From: Pelomonas caseinilytica
GTDB taxonomy: Bacteria > Pseudomonadota > Gammaproteobacteria > Burkholderiales > Burkholderiaceae_C
DNA: 64,000 nucleotides
Reading direction: 5' to 3'
Assembly: GCF_021353235.1 (NCBI RefSeq)
Contig: NZ_JAJTWT010000007.1
Span: forward strand, 1 to 64,000
The position numbers and the translations under genes were made by a program. Below the pieces are notes generated by a model that had not been told where the DNA came from, did no database searches, and was given only the letters and a program-made list of their open reading frames with translations. Shown in pieces: positions 8,752-17,341 of the stretch. Every line of letters starts with the position of its first letter. Position 1 is the first letter of the stretch.

Positions 8752-9306
8752 CTAGATATTGCACTGACTCAGCAATTGGACCCGCTTAAGCTTCTAAGTG
8801 GTCACATCGTGCCCGGTCTCGGCCCCGCGGATCGTAGACCTCGCACGCCCAGGAGAACCCTTCCGCCCGTCGACCACGCCGCAGTGGCGAGGCGGCTGAG
8901 GCAGGCGTTGGAATCTGGGGAGGACGCAGCTACCGTTGCCCGCGACCTCAAGGTTTCCTACTGCTCGATCAGGCAGCACGAAGAACTCTATCGACAGGTT
9001 GTTGATCAAGCTCGCGCCTCGCGCACGCGGCAGGATACCGATCGGCGGCTCCGGGCCGTACAAGAAGCAGAGCAAATGGTCGTCAAACTGCTGGGGCAGC
9101 AGAAAACGCCGTCGCTGCTCAACGCCAAGATCGAATCGGGCGAAAAGTGGATGCCATCCAGCCTTAAGGCCGAAGCACTTGCATGCATTCGCGTTCGCCT
9201 TGGCCACGCAGGAGTTCAGCTTCCCACACGGGCGCCGCTGTATAGCGCAGAGCTCACCAAGATGCTGGACGAAAGCGCCGCACGCATCAGGCAACATTTC
9301 GTGTAG
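8752..9306 (+). pseudogene. Truncated TniQ/TnsD-like transposition protein, C-terminal part
   Basis: An open frame of ~184 codons enters directly from the IS end at 8752 and stops at 9304-9306, with no start codon of its own near a ribosome binding site. The visible part has a helix-turn-helix-like stretch (DAATVARDLKVSYCSIRQH). A second module follows with the TniQ-style pattern of an alpha-helical run, KTPSLLNAKIES, then WMPSSLKAEALAC. That order resembles C-termini of TniQ/TnsD target-selection proteins, but this is recognition by pattern only. The N-terminal TniQ zinc-finger region is absent, removed by the IS. An unrelated DNA-binding protein cannot be excluded. Confidence 0.45.
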
Positions 9307-9545
9307 AGGCGTCCAAGCGAGCGCCCGAAGGGAGTGGTGCGTCTAGCGAAAGCACCCTAAGTGAGGACGCCCAATGCCGATCGGCGTTGCGCGTCATCTT
9401 CCCATTGAGCAGCCGCCCGGGGGCTGCGCGTGGGGCCGGGTTCAAGCAATTGCCGAGGAAACTCGACGTCAAGCAAAAGCGTGCCTTCCGCACGCGTTAT
9501 GGTTGAACTTGCCAATGCACGTCAAAGACTTGCATGGCCTATGTC
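9307..9545. other. No recognisable gene
   Basis: Several short open frames overlap here, but none has a convincing start, codon bias or family signature. One frame (FKQLPRKLDVKQKRAF, stop near 9503) is lysine/arginine-rich and could be the tail of a decayed gene. The stretch lies between the TniQ-like remnant and the tRNA fragment, so it is probably element debris. Confidence 0.5.
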
Positions 9546-9590
9546 TGGCGCGCCCGGTTGGGATCGAACCAACAACCCCTGCCTTCGGAG
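9546..9590 (-). tRNA. tRNA-Arg(CCG) 3' half, partial (attachment-site remnant)
   Basis: On the minus strand the 45 bp read as the 7-base anticodon loop CTCCGAA (anticodon CCG), anticodon-stem right strand GGCAG, a variable loop, T-arm GTTGG-TTCGATC-CCAAC, acceptor strand CGGGCGC, discriminator G and CCA. The matching 5' half (GCGCCCG acceptor, D-arm, CTGCC stem strand) is absent. The bases upstream, AGGCCTCG, do not pair. A displaced tRNA 3' end of this kind is the usual trace of integration by a tyrosine-recombinase element into a tRNA gene. The tRNA itself cannot be functional. Confidence 0.8.
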
Positions 9591-9917
9591 AGCGAGGCCT
9601 GAGAACCGCGTTGCTGGGTCGATTGAACAATTCTCCAATGAGAGCACCCAAGAATATCCCATGAACTTTACGTCGGTCCCGCCGCAGGAGGCTAGCTCCG
9701 ACACGCACACCTCGAAGCCAGCCGAGGTGGCCCGAGAGGTCGTCGCCTACACCGCCCTCTCCGTTCAGTTCGACGCGGAATTCTCCTTCGGTCTAGTTAC
9801 CCGTGATATTTAGCCGCATGTGCATCTGTCATTTTGCGAAGGAAAATATCCTAGATGTAGAGCTAGATGGGAACCGCTCCAATCGTTCCACGACATTAAT
9901 TACGCTATATGTCATTT
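9591..9917. other. No recognisable gene
   Basis: AT-richer DNA between the tRNA remnant and the next gene. A 50-codon frame from ATG 9661 (MNFTSVPPQEAS) to 9813 exists but has no ribosome binding site or family signature. I do not call it. Confidence 0.5.
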
Positions 9918-10793
9918 TCAATCTGAAGTCGGCGATAAGGCTGCACGGTTCACGGAAAAGTTCCTGGTCTGATCTCGCGAAGCGGCCGCGATTTGAATCT
10001 CCTGCGAACGAAACGATAGATCAATTTGGTTTGGGGGCGAATTGATACAGTCATTTGATGCATTCACCATACACAGCTTATTCAGTTCAGGGATCAGGCG
10101 GCGGCTCGTAATATTTTTGCCTCGTGAGGAACTAAAAGGGGAGATCATTGTTAAATAGACTTGGCTACTAACAACATCCAGGAAGACGAGCTCCTGTCCA
10201 TCCGGGCTCCACTTCAGCGTCGACGCCAAAGTGTGCGCCTCTAACGGAGATACGTTGACATTTGGCCGTACGACGCTTGGATAAATCTGCTCTCCGGCAT
10301 TCATTCTACGGTCATCCAGTTCTCGCTGGTCGCGACGCGGTTTCGCCAGATTAAAGAGCATGTACTGGCTTTCAACGCCTTCAACCCCCGTGATCGGAAA
10401 GGGACGAACGAACGCGACTTTCGTCCGATCTGGCGACACGGACATGTTGTATCCCCAGAACGCATCGAGTAACTGACCAGTCCTTGAGTCGAATATATCA
10501 ATCTCTTGATACCCCCTGCTCGGCACCACCTCGCCAAGGGCGATTACGAGCTCCCCCAATTTCCACACGGAAGTGATGTTCGCAACCGTGGTGGGTACCG
10601 AAAATTCTGTAGACGGACCGGTGCTTGACTGAGCGAGGCGGATAACATTTCTCTTTCCGCCTGCGAGCTCAAAGGGAACGGAGCCCTGCATCGGCACAGC
10701 GGTTGAGTCAACCATCGCTGGTACCAGCACTTGCTCACTTGAAAACGCTAGCAGCGGTGCGGTAATGAGTGCAACTAAAAGAATGTTTTGCAT
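9918..10793 (-). CDS. Exported hypothetical protein, possibly beta-propeller-like
   Basis: A 291-residue protein with a clear signal peptide (MQNILLVALITAPLLAFSS). The rest is rich in beta-strand patterns. It contains two segments typical of TolB/WD40-like repeats, FWGYNMSVSPDRTKVAFVRP and LKWSPDGQELVFLD, so a periplasmic propeller fold is plausible. No catalytic motif or named family was recognised. The ATG follows the stop of the upstream gene without a gap (TAA-ATG), so both are one transcription unit. GC content is about 50%, far below the genome after 12 kb, which suggests horizontal acquisition. Confidence 0.7.
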   Translation of the reverse strand: MQNILLVALITAPLLAFSSEQVLVPAMVDSTAVPMQGSVPFELAGGKRNVIRLAQSSTGPSTEFSVPTTVANITSVWKLGELVIALGEVVPSRGYQEIDIFDSRTGQLLDAFWGYNMSVSPDRTKVAFVRPFPITGVEGVESQYMLFNLAKPRRDQRELDDRRMNAGEQIYPSVVRPNVNVSPLEAHTLASTLKWSPDGQELVFLDVVSSQVYLTMISPFSSSRGKNITSRRLIPELNKLCMVNASNDCINSPPNQIDLSFRSQEIQIAAASRDQTRNFSVNRAALSPTSD

Positions 10794-11441
10794 TTAATTC
10801 GTCCTCGCGGTCCAGTAATTTCCGAGATTGCCTACGTTGGTCGAGCAGCTTTCAGCGCTTGAAAACGAGTCGATATGCCCGTCCGTCCCATTTGGGAAAC
10901 TACTGCATGCCGGACAGTGGTCATCCCTGCGTCGATTCGACTGAAAGGTTGCCTTGGTAGTTCTATCAACAAGAGCAACGGTCATCCCGCAATTGGCCGT
11001 TGACATACTCTCGTAAGTCGCAATGGACAAGTCGGCAACTAGTGGCACGCGGCAAGCGCCAACGACTGCGGTAACTTTCAGGAATGAATTAGTAGAGGTC
11101 GCGCCCCCTGGAACTTTGCCCGCACAGCGAGAGATGAGATTTACTGCTGCTCCCGACTGAATAAGACCATAGCTTGCGGACTTGCCCGTTCCATTGACCT
11201 GAGTTTGCGAAACAAAGTCAGTCTTAAGCGTGGTCTTTGTGAAATTACAGGCCGGAATTGCGTCCACGACGTAGACTTCGGCATTGGCCCCGGCGCAACT
11301 TGATTCGGCGGGAACATTGTATTTGGTGTATTGAATAACCCCAAGAACATTCCAGGCTTTTGGTGGTGTGTATTCCGTAGTAATAGTATGTGGCACCGGC
11401 GATCCGTTCAAGGCTCGGAGCGTCATCGCTCTAAGAGTCAC
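10794..11441 (-). CDS. Cysteine-containing hypothetical protein, probably truncated at its N-terminus
   Basis: A 215-residue frame from the first plausible start. It has many Ser/Thr/Asn residues and about eight Cys (for example PACNF, SRCAG, VGACR, DDHCPAC, AESCS). That composition fits a secreted or surface protein with disulfides. No signal peptide is present at this start. The same frame stays open upstream to about 11.65 kb without a convincing start, so the true N-terminus may have been lost by rearrangement. It directly precedes and probably cotranscribes with the exported gene at 9918-10793. No homology recognised. Confidence 0.5.
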   Translation of the reverse strand: MTLRAMTLRALNGSPVPHTITTEYTPPKAWNVLGVIQYTKYNVPAESSCAGANAEVYVVDAIPACNFTKTTLKTDFVSQTQVNGTGKSASYGLIQSGAAVNLISRCAGKVPGGATSTNSFLKVTAVVGACRVPLVADLSIATYESMSTANCGMTVALVDRTTKATFQSNRRRDDHCPACSSFPNGTDGHIDSFSSAESCSTNVGNLGNYWTARTN

Positions 11442-11781
11442 ACGGAGTTTGTTATATACGCCCTTCGGAATTCTTGGTCTATCAATAAAGCCCTCCGATC
11501 CGCGCGATCCGCCTGGACCGCCACCGAGCGCAGGCGGGTTACGGAAGACCCACAGACCAGGGCTGGCGCGGAGGCTGGGAGGCAGCCGGGCGCGGAGTTT
11601 TAGCGCCAGCCTGCGGCGGGATGTGGATTGATTGAGGCTTCTAGACCATAATCACTTGGCGCGGCGTCGTGGTTGGTTGGAATCCACATTCGTCGCCCGG
11701 TCTGGTGTACCCGCCGGTGTACCAATGACGTTGATCGACTTGTGCTGGATGAGCGTTGGCGCCGTCTTCGGAAGACTTTGA
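11442..11781. other. Element border without a clear gene
   Basis: GC content rises through this stretch from the AT-rich genes to the GC-rich chromosome. On the minus strand an open frame continues upstream of the 10794-11441 gene to about 11.65 kb, but its sequence (arginine and proline-rich) looks non-coding. No RNA gene or promoter is evident apart from the tRNA-like end at 11782. Confidence 0.4.
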
Positions 11782-11801
11782 GATTCCGCCCTTGGCCACC
11801 A
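11782..11801 (+). tRNA. tRNA 3'-end-like sequence (tRNA-Phe-like), probable attachment-site remnant
   Basis: The 20 bases GATTCCGCCCTTGGCCACCA match the end of a bacterial tRNA: T-loop end, T-stem right strand CCGCC, acceptor strand CTTGGCC, then ACCA. The closest I recall is tRNA-Phe of betaproteobacteria. No 5' part lies upstream, so this is at most a remnant. It is followed by a terminator and coincides with the change to native GC content, as expected at the end of an integrated island. Confidence 0.45.
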
Positions 11802-11809
11802 GATGCAGG

Positions 11810-11840
11810 CCCCTGATTTCTACCGGAATCAGGGGTTTTT
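11810..11840 (+). terminator. Rho-independent terminator
   Basis: Nine-base-pair stem CCCCTGATT/AATCAGGGG with an 8-base loop, followed by five T residues. It lies 9 bases after the tRNA-like 3' end and is likely the terminator of the tRNA that once stood here. Confidence 0.85.
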
Positions 11841-11941
11841 GCTTTCTTGGCCGCGGCCCCGTGCCGGTGTTCGAGGGTCCGCCCATGGGCCCTCGACAGC
11901 CCCAAACCTCGTGGGTCGATTGATGGATCAAGGACCCGCCC

Positions 11942-12337
11942 ATGGCCGTTGCCAACCCCCTCGTGCATTCCGAACTCCTTGCGGCCGTCGCCAAGAGCCT
12001 TTGCACCCGCTCACTGGACCTGTTTGCCCAGGAGTCCCGGCTGGACGGCGAGACGCTGAAGGACGCGGTGGAGCGGTATGAGGTCGACTACGCCTGGCAT
12101 GTCCTGAGGTCGGACCGCCTGCGCGACCAGACCGTGGCGCTGCTGGAGGCCAAGCTGCAGCATGCGGCGACCGACGCACAGAAGGCTTGCGTGGCCGAAG
12201 TCCTGCGCGCGACGGCCGCCAGCCAGCCGCCAGAACTGCTGATGAGTTTCGACTGCGACGTGGCCGAGCAGTTGGCGGCCATGCTGTGCGCCGGGCACGA
12301 GCGCAGCGCGCCGCCGGCAGCCGAAGCGGTGAGCTGA
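11942..12337 (+). CDS. Hypothetical cytoplasmic protein
   Basis: 131 residues, strongly helical, with no signal peptide or membrane segment. The ATG is preceded by CAAGGACC at a suitable distance. Codon use is that of the GC-rich chromosome, so this is the first native gene after the accessory region. No family recognised; nothing in it points to chemotaxis although it converges on cheB. Confidence 0.7.
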   Translation: MAVANPLVHSELLAAVAKSLCTRSLDLFAQESRLDGETLKDAVERYEVDYAWHVLRSDRLRDQTVALLEAKLQHAATDAQKACVAEVLRATAASQPPELLMSFDCDVAEQLAAMLCAGHERSAPPAAEAVS

Positions 12338-12390
12338 ATCAGCGGGCCAGGGCCTCGCTTGCGGGGCATCCGGCGCGGTCCATCGGCCTG

Positions 12391-13449
12391 TCAGCGCCCC
12401 CGCCGCCCCGCATACCTCACGATCTCCGCCGCGATCGACGCCAGCGGAATGCTCCTCTCCGCCGCGCCCAGCTTGACCGCCTCCTTGGGCATGCCGTAGA
12501 CGACGCAGCTGGCTTCGTCCTGGGCCAGCGTCAATGCGCCCGCCTCGCGCATCGCCAGCAGGCCCCTCGCGCCATCGTCGCCCATGCCGGTCATCAACAC
12601 GCCCAGCGCGTTGGAGCCGGCGCAGCGGGCCACGGAGCGCAGCAGCACGTCGACCGAGGGCCGGTGGCGGTTCACCGGCGGGCCGTCGGAGACGCTCACC
12701 TGGTATTGCGCGCCGCTGCGCGAGAGCTGCATGTGGCGCCCGCCGGGCGCGATCAGCACCCGGCCGGGCAGGACCCGGTCGCCCTGGCGCGCTTCGCGCA
12801 CCTCCACGGCGCAGACGCTGTTGAGCCGGTCGGCGAAGGCCGCCGTGAACTTCTCCGGCATGTGCTGCACCACGACGATGCCGGGGCATACCTGCGGCAA
12901 GGCCTTCAGCACCGCCTCCAGGGCCTGCGTGCCGCCCGTCGAGGCGCCCAGCGCCACGACCTTTTCGGTGGTCTCCAGCATCGCGCCGGGAGCCACCTCG
13001 GGGACGGCCTGCGGCGCCGGCGCCTGTGCGCCCGGCGGGCGGCGCACGCGCGCCTGCGCGGCGGCGCGGATGGCGCCGATGATGTCTTCGCCGCTGTCGA
13101 GCAGGAACTGGCGCAGGCCCAGGCTGGGCTTGGTCACGATGCCGACGGCGCCCGCCGCCAGCGCCTCCATCGCCGTCGCGGTGCCGGCCTGGGTCAGCGT
13201 CGAGCAGATGACGACCGGCGTCGGCCGCATCGCCATGATCTTTTTCAGGAAGGTGATGCCGTCCATGCGCGGCATCTCGACGTCGAGCACCAGGACGTCG
13301 GGCCAGTCGCGCTGCATCTTCTCCAGCGCGAACAGCGGGTCCGAGGCCACGGCAGCGACTTCGATGCCCGGGGCCTGGGCGAGCATGCCGGCCATGACCT
13401 GCCGCACCGTCGCGGAGTCGTCGACGATCATCACGCGCACGGGCTTCAA
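12391..13449 (-). CDS. cheB: Chemotaxis response regulator protein-glutamate methylesterase
   Basis: 352 residues. The N-terminal receiver has the acidic pair IVDDS and phospho-acceptor D56 ([13 protein letters not shown]). The C-terminal methylesterase has the catalytic Ser in ALGASTGG, the His in VVQHMPEKF and the Asp in [11 protein letters not shown]. It removes methyl groups from, or deamidates, receptor glutamates when phosphorylated by CheA. The TTG start is chosen because GGGGAGG stands six bases before it; the nearby ATG leads at once to a stop. Last gene of the chemosensory operon, 28 bp after cheR. Confidence 0.97.
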   Translation of the reverse strand: MKPVRVMIVDDSATVRQVMAGMLAQAPGIEVAAVASDPLFALEKMQRDWPDVLVLDVEMPRMDGITFLKKIMAMRPTPVVICSTLTQAGTATAMEALAAGAVGIVTKPSLGLRQFLLDSGEDIIGAIRAAAQARVRRPPGAQAPAPQAVPEVAPGAMLETTEKVVALGASTGGTQALEAVLKALPQVCPGIVVVQHMPEKFTAAFADRLNSVCAVEVREARQGDRVLPGRVLIAPGGRHMQLSRSGAQYQVSVSDGPPVNRHRPSVDVLLRSVARCAGSNALGVLMTGMGDDGARGLLAMREAGALTLAQDEASCVVYGMPKEAVKLGAAERSIPLASIAAEIVRYAGRRGR

Positions 13450-13477
13450 GCCATGCCTCCCCGGTCTGGCGGCGCCA

Positions 13478-14278
13478 TCATTCGGCGCGGTACACGGCCG
13501 GCATCACCATCTGCAGGCCCGAGACCAGGCCGTTGAGGCTTTCCGAGTGGCCGATGAAGAGATGGCCGCCGGGCCGCAGCCGCGACTGCAGCCGCGCGAC
13601 GACCTGGCGCTTGGTCTCGGGGTCGAAGTAGATGAGCACGTTGCGCAGGAAGATCACGTCGAACTCGCCGACCTCGGGCAGCGGGCCGTTCAGGTTGATC
13701 TGTGCGAAGCCCACCCGCTGCCGCAGTGCCGGATCGACGGCGAAGTAGCCCTCCTGCGTGCCGGTGCCGCGCAGGCAGTGGGTGTGCAGGGCCTGGGTGG
13801 AAAGCCCGCGCAGGCCGTCCAGTGCGTAGACGCCCTGGCGGGCCCTGGCGAGCATGCGGGTGCTGATGTCCGATGCGAGGATCTCCCAGGCCCTGCCGCT
13901 GAACTGCTCGGCCAGCAGCATGGCGATGCTGTAGGGCTCCTCGCCGCTGGAGCAGGCCGCGCTCCAGATGCGCAGGCTGCGCTCGCGCGGATGCCGCGGC
14001 AGGACCCTTTCGCGCAGGAAGTCGAAATGCCTGGGCTCGCGGAAGAAGTAGGTCTCGTTGGTCGTCAGCAGGTCGACCGCCATCTGCCGCTCGTCCTCGC
14101 GCTGCCCCACCAGGCGGTAGTACTCGGCGAAGCTGCTCAGGCCGTGATGGCGCAGCCGCTTGGACAGGCGGCCCGCGACCAGGGCCTTCTTGGACGGCGC
14201 CAGGCTGATGCCCGCGTGCTCGCGGATCAGGCGCTGGAAGCTGGCGAACTCGGGGTCGGACAGTGGGGTGCCGTGCAT
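13478..14278 (-). CDS. cheR: Chemotaxis protein methyltransferase
   Basis: 266 residues with an N-terminal helical CheR domain and a SAM-dependent methyltransferase domain ([16 protein letters not shown] is the SAM-binding motif; NVLIYFD follows). It methylates receptor glutamates and opposes CheB. Two receptors in the same operon end in pentapeptides that could tether it. Follows cheW by 37 bp. Confidence 0.97.
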   Translation of the reverse strand: MHGTPLSDPEFASFQRLIREHAGISLAPSKKALVAGRLSKRLRHHGLSSFAEYYRLVGQREDERQMAVDLLTTNETYFFREPRHFDFLRERVLPRHPRERSLRIWSAACSSGEEPYSIAMLLAEQFSGRAWEILASDISTRMLARARQGVYALDGLRGLSTQALHTHCLRGTGTQEGYFAVDPALRQRVGFAQINLNGPLPEVGEFDVIFLRNVLIYFDPETKRQVVARLQSRLRPGGHLFIGHSESLNGLVSGLQMVMPAVYRAE

Positions 14279-14315
14279 CGCTCGGGCGCAAAGGTAAGTG
14301 GACCTCGGTCTTCGG

Positions 14316-14873
14316 TCAGGCCGCGGCCAGCGCGGCGACGGCCATGGTCTCCTGGGCGCCGGCCAGGGCGGCCATCTCGTGCAGGGACAGCACCTGCTCC
14401 ACGTCCAGCAGGATCACGAAGCGGCCGTCGACCTTGGCCATGCCGGCGATGAAGTCGTGACGCACGCGCGTGCCGAAGCTCGGCGCCGGCTCGATGTCGG
14501 CGCCATCGATCTCGAGCACCGCGCTGACCATGTCGACGATGGCGCCCAGCACCCGCGTCTCGCCCACGGCGCCCTGCAGTTCGACGATGACGATGCAGGT
14601 CCGGCGCGTGATCTCGCTGGCCGCACCGCCGAAGCGGCTGGACAGGTCGATCACCGGCACGACGGCGCCGCGCAGGTTGATCACCCCGCGCACGAAGCCC
14701 GGCATCATCGGCACCGCCGTCAGGGTGCCGTACTCGATGATCTCCTTGATGTGCAGGATGCCGATCGCGAACATCTCGGCGCCGAGCGTGAAGGTGAGGT
14801 ACTGCGTACTGCCATGCTGCGCCTGCGCCGCGGACATGCTGTGCTGGACCTTGACCAGCGACTGACCAGTCAT
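14316..14873 (-). CDS. cheW: Chemotaxis coupling protein
   Basis: 185 residues, a single CheW domain (about residues 22-165) that links receptors to CheA. Typical segments are YLTFTLGAEMFAIGI, IKEIIEY and RGVINLRGAVVPVIDL. An Ala/Gln-rich start and a C-terminal tail of about 20 residues extend the fold. CAGGAG lies well placed before the ATG. Sits between a receptor gene (14 bp upstream) and cheR. Confidence 0.96.
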   Translation of the reverse strand: MTGQSLVKVQHSMSAAQAQHGSTQYLTFTLGAEMFAIGILHIKEIIEYGTLTAVPMMPGFVRGVINLRGAVVPVIDLSSRFGGAASEITRRTCIVIVELQGAVGETRVLGAIVDMVSAVLEIDGADIEPAPSFGTRVRHDFIAGMAKVDGRFVILLDVEQVLSLHEMAALAGAQETMAVAALAAA

Positions 14874-14887
14874 CTTCGATCTCCTGT

Positions 14888-16510
14888 TCAGAACCGCACG
14901 TATTCACCGGTGCCCGGCACCGCTGGCTCGGCGCGCAGCAGCGGGGCGCGGCGCGCCGGTGCCGCCTTGGCGGCCGGCCGCCGGCCCGCCGCTGCGGCCC
15001 CGTCGAGCTTGAAGAACTCCATCAGTTGCTGCAGCTGCTCGGCCTGGCTGCTCATCTCCTCGGCCGTGGCCGCCAGCTCTTCCGACGCCGATGCGCTCTG
15101 CTGCGTCGTCTGGCTCAGCTGGTTCATCGCCGCGTTGATCTGGCCCACGCCGCCGGCCTGCTCCTGCGAGGCCGCCGCGATCTCCTGCACCAGCTCCGAG
15201 GTCTTCTGGATGTTGGGCACCATGGCCTCCAGCAGCTGCCCGGCGCGCTCGGCCTGCTCCACCGAGCCGCCGGCCAGCTCGCCGATCTCGGCCGCCGCCA
15301 CCTGGCTGCGCTCGGCCAGCTTCCTGACCTCGGCCGCGACGACGGCGAAGCCCTTGCCGTGCTCGCCGGCCCGCGCGGCCTCGATGGCCGCGTTCAGTGC
15401 CAGCAGGTTGGTCTGGTAGGCGATGTCGTCGATGATGCCGATCTTGGCGGCGATGCTCTTCATCGCGATGACCGTCTGCTTCACGGCCTCGCCGCCGTCG
15501 CCCGCCTCGCGGGCCGCCTTGGTGGCCATGCCGTCGGTGACCTTGGCGTTCTCGGTGTTCTGCGTGACGGAGGCACTCATCTGCTCCATCGAGGCGGAGG
15601 TCTCCTCCACGCCCGCAGCCTGCTCGCTGGCGCCCTGGCTCAGCGACTGCGCCGTCGCGCTCACCTCCTCCGAGGCCGAGCCCAGCGCGTCGGCCGCCGA
15701 GCGCACCTCGCCGATGATCTGCGCCAGCCGCCCGCGCATGCCCGCGATCGCCGCCAGCATGCTCGTCGTGTCGCCGGCCTTGATGTCCACGTCCACGCTC
15801 AGGTCGCCTGCCGCCACCCGGCTGACCACGTCGGCCGCGTAGGCCGGCTCGCCGCCCAGTTGCTTGAGCAGGGCACGAGTGATCAGCACCGCCAGCGCAA
15901 TCGCGACCACCACCGCCGCCACGCCGATGCCCAGCATCCAGCTGCGCGCCGACTGGTAGCTCTCGGCCGCCTGCTTGCCGGCGGCCTTCATCTGCTCGCC
16001 GACGACGTTCTGGAAGGCCTCGAGCACGTCGACGAAGGCGGTGTTCGTCGCTGCGAAGTCCTTGAGGAGGAACTCGGTGGCCCGGGCCTTGTCGGCCTTG
16101 GCCAGCGCGAAGAACTGGTCGTACTTCGGCGCCAGTTCGCCGCTGCGCTTGCGCATGGCTTCGAACATCTCGCGCCCCTTGGGCGTGTTGATGGTCTTGT
16201 CGAGCTGGGCCAGGCCGTCGTTCACCGTGCCGCGCAGCTTCAGCACCTCGGCCTTGATCTTCTCGGTTTCCTCGTCGGTGCCGATCAGCAGCACGTTGCG
16301 CAGGTTGCGCCCGATGGCGAGCGTCGCCACCTGCATGTTGCCGGCGACGTCGACCTTCGGATAGCGATCCTCGGTGATGTCGGTCGTCCTCTCGTTCATG
16401 GACGCCATGTTGCTCAGCGCCAGCACGATGGTCACCACCAGCAGCAGCACCACGGCGCCAAAGCTCAGACCGAGCCGCACACTTACTCTCATGTTCGCCA
16501 GCATGGACAT
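14888..16510 (-). CDS. Methyl-accepting chemotaxis protein with C-terminal pentapeptide EYVRF
   Basis: 540 residues. The order is TM1 (about 12-32), a periplasmic four-helix-bundle-type sensor (33-185), TM2 (190-212), HAMP, then the cytoplasmic signalling domain with tip [23 protein letters not shown]. The last five residues E-Y-V-R-F fit the CheR/CheB-tethering consensus x-aromatic-x-x-aromatic at a receptor C-terminus. The HAMP-to-tip half is almost identical in DNA and protein to the receptor at 17342-18967, while the sensor domains differ. It precedes cheW and follows a beta-barrel gene. Confidence 0.96.
   Translation of the reverse strand: MSMLANMRVSVRLGLSFGAVVLLLVVTIVLALSNMASMNERTTDITEDRYPKVDVAGNMQVATLAIGRNLRNVLLIGTDEETEKIKAEVLKLRGTVNDGLAQLDKTINTPKGREMFEAMRKRSGELAPKYDQFFALAKADKARATEFLLKDFAATNTAFVDVLEAFQNVVGEQMKAAGKQAAESYQSARSWMLGIGVAAVVVAIALAVLITRALLKQLGGEPAYAADVVSRVAAGDLSVDVDIKAGDTTSMLAAIAGMRGRLAQIIGEVRSAADALGSASEEVSATAQSLSQGASEQAAGVEETSASMEQMSASVTQNTENAKVTDGMATKAAREAGDGGEAVKQTVIAMKSIAAKIGIIDDIAYQTNLLALNAAIEAARAGEHGKGFAVVAAEVRKLAERSQVAAAEIGELAGGSVEQAERAGQLLEAMVPNIQKTSELVQEIAAASQEQAGGVGQINAAMNQLSQTTQQSASASEELAATAEEMSSQAEQLQQLMEFFKLDGAAAAGRRPAAKAAPARRAPLLRAEPAVPGTGEYVRF
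14990..15790. repeat. Long direct repeat, copy 1 (receptor signalling domain)
   Basis: Nearly identical over about 750-800 bp to 17450-18250, with scattered mismatches concentrated at the ends. Both copies encode the HAMP-distal and signalling part of chemoreceptors. The near identity contrasts with divergent sensor parts and suggests recent duplication or ongoing gene conversion. Confidence 0.85.
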
Positions 16511-16546
16511 TCCATTTCCCCTTTGCTTTGTGTTCGATTCAATGTG

Positions 16547-17341
16547 TCAAAACAGACGGCCGACCAACCAGGTGCCGCCAACGAACAGCGCATGCTGGCC
16601 ACGCCAGCCCTGCAAGCCGCGTCTGAACCCGGCATCCACCATGCAGTGCGGCGACAAGGCATAGGACGCCGCCACCAGCCATTGAGCGCCGGCCCGCACG
16701 CCACCCTGACGCTGGCCGGAAATCTCGCCGGCCAGCGTCCATTCGCCGGCCACACGCGAAAGCGATGCGGCCCATTGCGTCAGCGTCCGGCCCTGCCCTG
16801 TCTCCGAGCCCCCCAGCCGCGTCGCGCCCAGGTTGGCGTCCAGCCTCCAGCTGCCGGCGAAGTCCTGGCTGAGAACGCTGTTGATCGTCCAATCGGTGCG
16901 CCCGCTGCCCAGGCCGGCACCGGCCGTGGGCGCCTTGAAGCCCAACTCGACGCCGAAATTCCGGTCCGGATCGCCAGTCGCGAGGCGGTGCTTCAGCATC
17001 AGTGTCGTGTCGCCACCGGACGTCTTGCCGCGGCCCTCCACCGATTCGCGCACCTGCAGGTCCCCGCCGACGATCACGCCCCAGTTCTCGTCGAAGGCCA
17101 GCTTCGCCGCATACGGCAATGCATGACGCCGCAGCGCGCCGTCGTGCTGGCGGTCCAGGCCGAGTTCCCACTCGATCCAGCCGGGCTGCGGCAGCTCGGC
17201 CGGGTTCGATACGGTGGGCCGGTACGGCGTCGGGCTCACGCCGTCACTGGCCTGGACGGACATGCCGCCCGCGCACAGCGCCAGTGCCGCAGCGGCACGC
17301 CGCAAGGCGGGGCCCGGCTCGATTGATCGGCGGCCCATCAT
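16547..17341 (-). CDS. Predicted outer-membrane beta-barrel protein (MetA/transporter-like)
   Basis: 264 residues with a signal peptide (ending near VQASDG). Alternating hydrophobic beta-strands follow, and the C-terminal residue is Phe (VGRLF), as in barrel proteins recognised by the BAM machinery. Motifs such as LMLKHRLATGDPDRNFGVELGFKAP resemble the phenol-degradation MetA-like transporter family. That is pattern recognition only. The start ATG-ATG follows the stop of the upstream receptor with no gap, so it is firmly part of the chemosensory operon. A role in ligand uptake or presentation to the receptors is an inference. Confidence 0.75.
   Translation of the reverse strand: MMGRRSIEPGPALRRAAAALALCAGGMSVQASDGVSPTPYRPTVSNPAELPQPGWIEWELGLDRQHDGALRRHALPYAAKLAFDENWGVIVGGDLQVRESVEGRGKTSGGDTTLMLKHRLATGDPDRNFGVELGFKAPTAGAGLGSGRTDWTINSVLSQDFAGSWRLDANLGATRLGGSETGQGRTLTQWAASLSRVAGEWTLAGEISGQRQGGVRAGAQWLVAASYALSPHCMVDAGFRRGLQGWRGQHALFVGGTWLVGRLF

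Noticed and set aside
9430-9813. A 127-codon plus-strand frame across the tRNA-Arg remnant
   Set aside because: It reads through a tRNA fragment on the other strand and has no family signature.
11782-11801. A complete tRNA gene at 11.73-11.80 kb
   Set aside because: Only the 3' end matches; no D-arm, anticodon arm or 5' acceptor strand can be found upstream.
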